Shown: positions 17,639 through 25,618 of the stretch, piece by piece
How the letters are laid out: each line of letters opens with the position of its first letter
Numbering within the stretch: the stretch's first letter is position 1
DNA from: Chara braunii
Lineage: Eukaryota > Streptophyta > Charophyceae > Charales > Characeae
Length of the DNA: 25,618 bases
NCBI GenBank assembly: GCA_003427395.1
Contig: BFEA01000637.1
Coordinates: forward strand, 716,607-742,224
Reading direction: 5' to 3'
Translations under genes and position numbers: made by a program
Notes under the pieces: model-generated
What the model was told of the DNA's origin: nothing
The model's database searches: none
What the model saw: the letters and a program-made list of their open reading frames with translations, nothing else

Positions 17639-18897
17639 TGTGGTATGATTGCGCTCATCTGGAGCTTGTCTTCTGCGTAATGCGGTACATACATGCGGTC
17701 TGCTTGGTGAGTTTGGTCGTAAGTGGTGTGTAGTGAGGAGGGCAGAGACGAGTAGTGACGACCTAGCAGGTGAGGGGATCGCCAGGAAGGCTACGATGTG
17801 TAATGTGGGTGTTGGACAATGTAATGAGAACTATCTAATGTGCGATTGGTGCTGAGGTGGAACAACGTGTAATGCTGGTTGTGCCGAAGCAATGATTGGT
17901 CATCACAATCGGCATTAGGTCATCCGGTGAGATTATCTCTGTGGTTGGGGGCAACTATTTGAGGTACGTTGTTCTTAACCTTATCTACCCTCTTCAACAC
18001 TTCTTACCGTGAGGTTGTGTGTTCCTTCTTGAGAGTCATTGTGAGATGTCGAGTGCGCTCAACCTTGAGAGTCAGCAATGTTCATGTGGAGCAGCTGAGA
18101 GAAGATGGGTAGATCTTTCTGAAGGGCCCTGGACGAAGCACTGAGTCACGGTCACCATGCCAATCCACCGGGAGTGTAGCACACATGCTTTGTGCTTGTC
18201 CTTTGTTCGGCTTGCTGCGCTGTTAGATGGGTGCTGAAGGGCAGGCTAACCCTAAGTGGGAGACGAGACCGGACGTCTTTAAATAAGTACCGGAAGTGGA
18301 AAACGTTGGTTGTGATCGTTGTCCGACTGCGACGTAAAATAATTCCTGGAGACACTTGGGGGCGGTCGTTAAATTGCCTCTGGATCAGCCAATGGTTGTA
18401 AGGCTCGCTGCACGCGAGGATCATCCAGTGCAGGGCTGGCCAGCTCAGTTGACACTCGGGGCACAGGGTGGGCCGAACACACACCTTTTAGACACGCAAC
18501 GCTCTTCGGATTGCTCAGAGACGCTGACGTCAAGTGAAATTCAGGGGAACTAAGGGAGGGGTAAATTTCCGGTGATAAGTCTGACAAAAAATCTATACTG
18601 TCCTATCCACACAAATGATTCTATATATATGTTTTGATTAGTTAGGTGTACAACCATTTGACATCTGACACACAACATAATTAGAACTGTAACTGTTCAT
18701 TGTGCATTCTGTTCGCGAACTAATAAGGCTAAAAATAGTTTCGTTTGTAGGAATCTGAACTTACCTGCTGATCCTAAATGTATCTACTCCGAAATAGCCA
18801 CCAATTAATTATTTACTTACTTTAAATTGGACTGTGCACTACACTGCGGTAGGCACCCAAAGTGCATTAGTGCAGATTCTGTACAATGCTGTAGCTT
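17639..18897. other. Possible leader or decayed retroelement region
   Basis: No recognisable protein. If the site at 17627 primes the Ty3 element, this would be its leader. A purine run, AGGGGAACTAAGGGAGGGG, near 18543-18561 resembles a polypurine tract but has no matching LTR after it. The part from 18580 on is AT-rich and becomes coding at the ATG at 18898. Confidence 0.35.
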
Positions 18898-20310
18898 ATG
18901 AGTGACGAGGAGGACACTAGAGAGGACGATCGGATCTTGCGATCGGCAAGGCGCCCAATTGCTCATTTGGCATTAGGTCCAGAGGGTGACATATATTTGT
19001 TCCGCGAGCGTAGGGAGAGGCAGCAGCAGCAGAGGGGAGTCAGAGCTCAAGAGGCAAGCAGGGCATTCGTAAGTGAAGCCGCAGCTTCAACAACCATGGC
19101 CACTTCTGCGCAACAGAGTTCCCAGGCTAGTAGTCCAGGATCTTTAGGGTCAACGGTCGCGCAGACCCTGAGTCAGTCCACTGGTGTAATGGCAAGCCAG
19201 CCAATAGTGTTGACTTCTGACGAGATCGCCATACAACAAGCAGCATTGTAGGAGGCACAACTGCATAAGGCTTTAGGAGAATAAAAGCGGAAAAATAAAG
19301 GATGATTAAAAGAAGAGCCAGGATGCAATGGAGACAAGTGGACATTAGTGAGTTAGAGGAGATGGACCTGACGCACGTGACTGATGATGTGAGGACCATA
19401 CGGCCATCGTGCTAAATGTAGTTGAAATGCAGGACCATCAGACAACCATCCTTCAGGACATTCAGCAAAGTCTGGCCCTATTGGTTGGGCGAGCGCAGGT
19501 AGCGCCATCGATGTCCGGACCTGGTGCCTTGCCCGTAGTACAACCTCCTCCTTTTGTCCCACCGGTGATTGGGGTATCCCCATATGTAGCGCCATCATCG
19601 GTCGCGATCGTTTTCGTGGGCATGCCGCTATCAGGAGGGGTAATAATAGAATCTAGTTTGCAGGTTCTTGTACAAACAGTGTTTACCCAATCTCCGTTGC
19701 AGGTTGCGGCTACCACGCAACCTGCTGTCTCGCAGCCTGTACAATCGCAGGGTACACAGCCCCAACAGCTAGCACAACAGCCTGTATCACAGGGTCCACA
19801 ACCCGGAGTGGTGTAGGGACTGGGACAAACACAGTGGGTACCAAAGACGACCATCGTCGCTCCTAAACCCTTCACAGGGGATAAGAGAGGCGAAAACCTC
19901 GACATTTGGTTGAGGGCAGTGCTGGTCTATGTCAAGTGTAAACTTACCTTGCCGCATGAGGAAGTCCTTGTGGCTGCATCTTACCTAGAGGGTAGTGCAA
20001 CAAGATGGTTGAGTGGTTTGGTACAACTGCAGGGATATGGTCATGACTTTCTCGCTTGGGCGGTCACCCAGCAATTGGATGATTTCCTCAAGATGGTGGA
20101 AGAAAGGTGGCATGATCCTTAGGAGACCCAAAAGGTCGCTGATGCGATTCTGACACTGCACACGAGGCAGTTCAAGTCAGTTAGGGAGGCCACCGACGCT
20201 GTTGAGCGTGTGATCTGTGTCCCTTGGGTGCGCTATGACCCTCAGGTTTTACTCACCTCCTACCTGAGATGCTTTCCTATGCCTCTCAGGAATCAGTTTG
20301 GCAGGTAAGG
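18898..20310 (+). pseudogene. Ty3/gypsy Gag, N-terminal and capsid parts
   Basis: Begins MSDEEDTREDDRILRSARRP at 18898, with an acidic/basic N-terminus and a Gln run (RERRERQQQQRG). A TAG at 19249 and a frame change follow. 19409-19816 is Gln/Pro-rich linker. After TAG 19814 comes the capsid-like core: VAPKPFTGDKRGENLDIWLRA, YLEGSATRWLSGL, FLKMVEERWHDP, TAG at 20120, then TQKVADAILTL and SYLRCFPMPLRNQFG. This matches the retrotransposon Gag fold shared by plant Ty3 elements. Gag would package element RNA into particles. Three premature TAG stops and two frameshifts disable it. Confidence 0.75.
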
Positions 20311-20870
20311 CCAACATCAATGTTCACAACTTCCCCTCGTTTAGCAAGAAGGCCCTAGACCTTGAGGCGAAGATAGGGCATGGACATAATCCCACAATGG
20401 ATGGTACTAGGAAGAAAACATTGCCTCCCAACTGGAAGGCGAAGGACCGCATTATGTTTGTCGATAACGATGGTTCAACCATCGAGTTAGACGACAACTT
20501 CCAGGAGGGAGTAGGTTCAAAGGCTGGCAGCGTAGAAGCTTCAGGGGGTGGAGTAGTCGCTGCTGTAGCTAAAAAAGGTAAGGCAACCGGTAGACGCCGC
20601 AGAGGCTCCCGGTCAAGGAGTCAAGTTGACCCCAACGCTCCCTCATGGGAGAAGGCGGGTCTCACAGAGGACGTGTGGAGAGATCGGTATACACGGCAGA
20701 CCTGTATTCGTTGTGGTCAATATGGCCATAACCAATTCAAGTGCCGCAACAAGAAGGTGACCGATAAGATCCCGCCTACGATGGGGCAGGCGTTGGGATC
20801 CTCCCGTCCCGTTGGTAGCAATGTAGCTAGTACTTCTGACACTGCTCCAGGAAACACGTCGGGCCAGTAA
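20298..20870 (+). pseudogene. Ty3/gypsy Gag C-terminus with zinc knuckle
   Basis: Continues Gag after a one-base frame change at about 20305. A basic stretch (KATGRRRRGSRSRSQ) precedes one CCHC zinc knuckle, CIRCGQYGHNQFKC (C-x2-C-x4-H-x4-C), at about 20701-20742, with all four ligands intact. This is the nucleocapsid module that binds RNA. The Ser-rich tail ends at TAA 20868. The apparent start at 20298 is only where this frame opens, not a true start. Pol follows in another frame. Confidence 0.8.
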
Positions 20871-20997
20871 GAATAGTAGTTGTTCCTGCTAGGGTCGAGG
20901 TGGTGGAGACACCCTCACCATCTCGAGAGATGACCCAAGTTACTGACTCTAGCGTCGTCCCTCAAACACATTTTCGGACCCATCGAGCCTATGTTCG

Positions 20998-21534
20998 ATG
21001 AATGTGTTTGAGTCCTTAGAGGAGCTGGAGGAGGAGTGGTGTAGATCAGACCCACTAGCTTCTTGGACGGCATTGGTCAAAGCCCCGAAGGGTAAGATGT
21101 TCGTCAGCGAGGTGGTCATTGGCGGTCGCAAGGCCGGGGCCTATTATGACACTTGCTCGACTAGGAACTTTATCAGTCGCGCGTGCGTTGAGAGGCTGCG
21201 CTTACAGGGGCAAGTGCAGCGCCTGAGTCGACCTGTGGAGTCGGCCTGTGACAACAAATAGCGCATGGTAGTCAACGACTACCTTCACGATGTTGAGTGT
21301 TGTTTCCCGTACGCGGGAGGGGAATTGAGACATTGTGTCTCGTTCCTAGTGAGCGATGAACTCCCCATGGACATGTTGTTAGATATGTACTACCTCTCTG
21401 TGGCACAACCCCAGTTTGACTGGGACCGAAAAGTGGTCAAACACACTTTGCCAGGTGGAGGGACCGCCAGATTGCGTAAGTTCAAAGCTAGTAGATTGAG
21501 TCCCACGTTCTACAATTATTATAAGCAAAATTAG
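20998..21534 (+). pseudogene. Ty3/gypsy aspartic protease region
   Basis: The frame reads LASWTALVKAPKGKMFVSEV, GGRKAGAYYDTCSTRNFIS, then after TAG 21259 VVNDYLHDVE, VSFLVSDELPMDMLLDMYYL. The context TRNFIS identifies the retroviral-type protease. Its active-site triad, normally DTG or DSG, here reads DTC (21148-21156), so catalysis should be lost. It would cleave Gag-Pol. TAG 21532 ends the section, and pol continues in the same frame to the RT. Confidence 0.75.
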
Positions 21535-22500
21535 GAGGGTATGTATCTAGTTTATGTCTCTTCTGCAGACGAGCTGGTGAAAATGCCGCTGGAGATAGAG
21601 GGAGTAGTTGCTAAGTACCCTGATCTATTTAAAGAGCCGACAGGGGTTGTTGAGAGGGAGGTCATCCACGCGATATAAATTATCCCAGGGTCTAGTATCC
21701 CAAAGGGTAGGATCTATGGGATGTCTCTAGGCGAGCTCGATGAGCTTCGCCAGCAACTCAAGGAACTTGTAGAGAAGGGTTGGATCCGGCCGAGTGTCTC
21801 TCCTTATGGGTCTCCAGTACTATTCGTACCTAAGAAGAAGGAGGGAACACTTAGGATCTACATTGACTATAGGGGCCTCAATGCCATCACTGTTAAGAAC
21901 AGACAGCCCCTACTGCGCATGGACGATTTGCTAGATAGAGTGCAAGGGTGTCGGTACTTCAGTAAGATAGATCTGAAGTCCGGGTACCATCAGATTGCAA
22001 TTTGGCCCGAGGATCAACACAAAACCGCCTTTCAGACCAGGTACGGTCTGTACGAGTTTGTGGTGATGCCTTTCGGTCTGTGCAATGCTCCTGGCACCTT
22101 TCAGCAGGCTATGAATCGGATCTTTCATGACTACTTGGATAAGTTTGTCATCGTGTACCTCGATGACATACTTATTTTTAGTTAGATTGTCGAGGAGCAC
22201 GTTGCGCACTTGGACAAAATCCTGAGTCTTCTGCGACAAGACAAGTTCAAGATCAACGGTGAGAGGTGCGAGTTTGCCCGCATCCGTGTCTTGTACTTGG
22301 GTCATGAGATTTCCGCGGAGGGATTGAAGCCCGATGACACGAAGTTCGCCAACAATCGTGACCGGCCACGTGCTCAGTCTGTGACTGAGATGAGATATTT
22401 ATTAGGGATGACTGGCTACTATCACAATTTTGTGAAAAACTATAGCATAGTTGCCGCCCCTTTGACTGATCTGACCCGCCTTGACACCCCATGGGAGTAG
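21535..22500 (+). pseudogene. Ty3/gypsy reverse transcriptase
   Basis: Same frame as protease. After TAA 21676 come [16 protein letters not shown], then [49 protein letters not shown] (catalytic Asp at 21970), [16 protein letters not shown] and [12 protein letters not shown] (catalytic Asp pair at 22162-22167). After TAG 22183 the thumb region follows (VLYLGHEISAEGL, LLGMTGYYHNFV, ending PWE before TAG 22498). All three catalytic Asp are kept. The spacing matches plant Ty3 RTs. Three nonsense codons but no frameshift. The GYYHNFV segment differs from the commoner GYYRRFI. Confidence 0.9.
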
Positions 22501-23000
22501 ACCGAAAGATGCGAGGCTGCTTTCATACATTTGAAGCATGCGTTCACGCATTACGAGGTCTTGAAACTTCCTAATCCTGACGAGTTCTTTATAGTAATTA
22601 CGGATGCTAGCCAATATGGCATAGGCGCCGTACTTGCACAACAGGAAGGGAAAAAGTTAAGGCCAATTGAGTACATGTCCAAAAAAATGCCGTCTCAGAA
22701 GTTGGCTAAGTCCACCTATGAGAAAAAACTTTATGCGGTTTACAGGGCTCTGACCCATTGGAGGCACTACCTCCTTGGGAGGTTCTTCATCCTCAGGACT
22801 GATTATCAGACCCTGAGATGGATGAGAACTCAGCCAATACTCTCTGATGCTCTCAAGCGTCGGATCCAAGTCATTGAGCAGTATGACTTCGAGCCCCAGT
22901 ACATCAAGGGCGAGTACAACAAGGTTGCTGGCGCCTTGTCGCGTGGACCTGATTTCTCAGGTGCACTGATTACTGATTTCAATCTTGCGGACAATGTTAC
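22501..23000 (+). pseudogene. Ty3/gypsy RNase H
   Basis: Follows the RT in frame. FFIVITDASQYGIGAVLAQQ carries the first acidic residue (Asp at 22603). KSTYEKKLYAVYRAL carries the catalytic Glu, and ILRTDYQTLRWM carries the next Asp (the usual His after TD is Tyr here). YIKGEYNKVAGALSR closes the domain. It degrades the RNA strand of RNA:DNA hybrids. The section 22501-23208 has no internal stop, so it is the best-preserved part of this element. Confidence 0.88.
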
Positions 23001-23403
23001 TCAGTCCTTGGTGGAAGCGTATCGCGAGGACTCGTTTATGGACGAGATCATACGCAGACTTGAGGCGAAGGACAAAGAGACTTCTGTCGAGTTTGAGTTG
23101 GTCAACGGCCTGCTGTTCCTTGAGAAGGCAGGGAATAAACGTTTGTGTGTGCCTAACCGGGAGTCTTTGCATAGTTCATTTTTAGGGGACTGTCATGATG
23201 CCACCGGCTAATTTGGATGCAAGAAGACCGCAACTAACTTGCTACAGCGGTTTTGGTGGTCCACAATATTGAAAGATGCCCAACTGTATGTGGAGACTTA
23301 TGAGGTCTGTTAGAGAGACAAGCTACGGACTCAGGCTCCTCTTGGGCTCCTTAAGCCCCTTCCGATTCCGGAAAGGCCTGGTGAGAGTTTGTCCATGGAC
23401 TTG
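23001..23403 (+). pseudogene. Ty3/gypsy integrase, N-terminal remnant
   Basis: The zinc-binding HHCC region is recognisable but damaged. CHDATG is followed by TAA (23209) where the second His is expected. In YVETYEVC the first Cys is Tyr, and TAG (23311) follows the last Cys. GLLKPLPIPERPGESLSMDL then holds what would be the first Asp of the DDE core (23398). Similarity stops a few bases later. The rest of the core, any chromodomain and the 3' LTR are missing. About 100 bp on, the satellite array begins. Confidence 0.75.
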
Positions 23404-23499
23404 GAAAGATGGTTAATGCGAGCCTTATTTTTCATCGAATATATAGCGAAATGCCTGTTATATATGGTACACCGACACTAAAGTTATCATTTTCAGGGT

Positions 23500-25618
23500 T
23501 TTACACTTCAGTGTTTTACTTGGTTTATTTTATACTCATACATTATTATATCCTGATGCGCTTTCGGTGTTCCGGTACCGAAAACACACTACGAGATTTC
23601 GGTGTTTGACTTAGTCTATTTTCTACAACTTGATCATTATATCCCGATGCGCTTTCGGTGCTTCGGTACCGAAAACGCACTTCGGGATTTCGGTGTTTTA
23701 CTTAGTGTATTTTCTACTCATACATGATTATATCCCGATGCGCTTTCGGTGTTTTGGTACCGAAAACGCAATTCGGGATTTCGATGTTTTACTTAGTCTA
23801 TTTTCTACATCTTGATCATTATATCCCGATGTATTTTTCGGTGTTTCGGTACCGAAAACGCCCTTCGGGATTTCGGTGTTTTACTTACTGTATTTTCTAC
23901 TCATACATTATTATATCCCGATGCGCTTTAGGTGTTTCGGTACTGAAAACACACTTCGGGATTTCGGTGTTTTACTTAGTGTATTTTCTACTAATACGTT
24001 ATTATATTCCGATGAGCTTTCGGTGTTTCGATACCGAAAACGTACTTTAGGATTTAGGTGTTTTACTTAGTCTATTTTCTACATCTTGATCATTATATCC
24101 CGATGCGTTTTCGGTGCTTCGGTACCGAAAACGCACTTCAGGATTTCGGTGTTTTACTTAGAGTATTTTCTACTCATACATTATGATATCCCGATGCGCT
24201 TTCGGTATTTCAGTTCCGAAAACGCACTTCGGGATTTTGGTGTTTGACTTAGTCTATTTTCTACATCTTGATCATTATATCCCGATGTGCTTTCGGTGTT
24301 TCGGTACCGAAAATGCACTTCGGGATTTTGGTGTTTTACTTAGTGTATTTTCTACTCATACATTATTACATCCCGATTCGCTTTCGGTGTTTCGGTATCG
24401 AAAACGCACTTCGGGATTTCGGTGTTTCACTTAGTCTATTTTCTACATCTTGATCATTATATCCCGATGCGCTTTCGGTGCTTCAGTACCGAAAACACAC
24501 TTCGGGATTTCAGTGTCTTACGTAGTGTATTTTCTACTCTTACATTATTATATCCCGATGTGCTTTCGGTGTTTCGGTATCGAGAACACACTTCAGGATT
24601 TCGGTGTTTGACTTAGTCTATTTTCTACATCTTGATTATTATATCCCAATACACTTTCGGTGCTCCGAAAACACACTTCGGGATTTCGGTGTTTTACTTA
24701 GTGTATTTTCTACTCATACATTATTACATCCCCATGTGGTTTCGGTGTTTCGGTACTGAAAACGCACTTCGGGATTTCAGTATTTTACTTAGTGTATTTT
24801 TTACTCGTACACTATTACATCTCGATGCGCTTTCGGTGTTTCGGTACCGAAAATGCACTTCCGGATTTTGGTGTTTGACTTAGTCTATTTTCTACACCTT
24901 GATCACTACATCCCGATGCGCTTCCTGTGCTTCGGTACCGAAAATGCCCTTCGGGATTTCGGTGTTTTACTTAGTGTATTTTCTACTTACACATTGTTAT
25001 ATCCCGATGCGCTTTCGGTGTTTCGGTACCGGAAACGCACTTCGGGATTCCGGTGTTTTATGTAGTGTATTTTTTGCTCATACATTATTATATCCCGATG
25101 CGCTTTCGGTGTTTCGGTACCGAAAACGCACTTCGAGATTTCGATGTTTGACTTAGGCTATTTTCTACATTTTGATCATTATATCCCGACGCGCTTTCGG
25201 TGCTTCAGTACCGAAAACGCACTTCGGGATTTCGGTGTTTTACTTAGTGTATTTTCTACTCATACATTATTATATCCTGATGCGCTTTCGGTGTTTCGTT
25301 ACCGAAAACGCCCTTCCGGATTTCGGTGTTTTAGTTAGTGTGTTTTCTACTCGTACATTATTATATCCCTATGCGCTTTCAATGCTTCGGTACTGAAAAC
25401 GCACTTCGGGATTTCGGTGTTTTACTTAGTCTATTTTCGACATCGTGATCATTATACCTCGACGCGTTTTTCGGTGTTTCGGTACCGAAAACGCACTTCG
25501 GGATTTCGGTGTTTCACTTAGTCTATTTTCTACATCTTGATCATTATATCCCGATGCGCTTTCGATGTTTCGGTACCGAAAACACACTTCGGGATTTCGG
25601 TGCGCTTTCGGTGTTTCG
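23500..25618. repeat. 91-bp satellite array, about 23 units
   Basis: The GGTACC landmark recurs every 91 bp (23574, 23665, 23756, 23848, 23939 and on) to the window end, so the array probably continues. Two monomer types differ in one ~30-bp section: A reads TTAGTGTATTTTCTACTCATACATTA, and B reads TTAGTCTATTTTCTAC, then ATCTTGATCATTA. Their order is A B A B A A B A B A B A B A A B A A B A A B B. Each unit has an imperfect dyad of ~48 bp centred on TTTCGGTACCGAAA, flanked by ATCCCGA and TCGGGAT. One unit (about 24605-24690) lacks six bases at the dyad. Because 91 is not divisible by 3, open frames rotate through units and are not genes. Confidence 0.93.

Noticed and set aside
18543-18575. Polypurine tract followed by TG as the start of a 3' LTR
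   Set aside because: No second copy of any LTR was found around it, and the sequence before it has no recognisable integrase end.
23409-25396. Many overlapping + strand ORFs of 60-108 aa with FYLVYFL...RFRCFGTENALRDF-like repeats
   Set aside because: They are translations of the 91-bp satellite in rotating frames. The sequence follows the DNA period, and there is no independent sign of coding.

Overview
This looks like nuclear DNA from a plant-lineage organism with motile, flagellated cells. My best guess is a charophyte alga of the Chara type, because the Ty3-type Gag and the Penelope-like reverse transcriptase resemble families I associate with that genome. That assignment is recognition from memory and could not be searched. 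The window is repeat-dominated. Only one stretch looks like a functional host gene: a 478-codon exon (3978-5411) that appears to encode the N-terminal tail of an axonemal dynein heavy chain and ends at a clean GT splice donor. No later exon was recognised here.

Layout. 1-3200 is a cluster of small DNA transposons sharing the terminal motif GGGCCTCGCCACACCAC with TTA/TAA target duplications, including one intact 98-bp MITE (2704-2801) and larger nested or inverted pieces. 3978-5411 is the dynein exon. 5412-8870 has no recognisable gene; it holds a 286-bp tandem duplication (7861-8437). 8870-9340 is a T-tract-rich repeat.

9279-16591 holds two tandem, decayed Penelope-like retroelement (PLE) copies. 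Copy 1 keeps only the RT core and the 3' block. Copy 2 is nearly complete: a Gly/Asn/Trp-rich, zinc-knuckle, SAP-like ORF1 (11036-11990), a GIY-YIG endonuclease domain with its key residues (12159-12500), the RT N-terminal part, and the RT core (14229-15402). The endonuclease lies upstream of the RT, the permuted order known from the Naiad/Chlamys PLE clades and opposite to classical Penelope. A 526-bp foldback element (13703-14228) has split the RT, and half of a related foldback sits at a different RT site in copy 1. Both PLE copies end in the same ~727-bp block.

18898-23403 is a decayed Ty3/gypsy retrotransposon: Gag with zinc knuckle, protease, RT, RNase H and the start of integrase. It carries about ten premature stops, mostly TAG, with pol still in one frame. 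It breaks off inside integrase, and after ~100 bp of unassigned sequence a 91-bp satellite array runs to the window end. The satellite has two monomer types (A and B) arranged as AB and AAB groups, and each monomer carries an imperfect dyad centred on GGTACC.

No tRNA, rRNA, CRISPR or prokaryotic features were seen. Coordinates of degenerate elements are approximate to about 10-20 bp.
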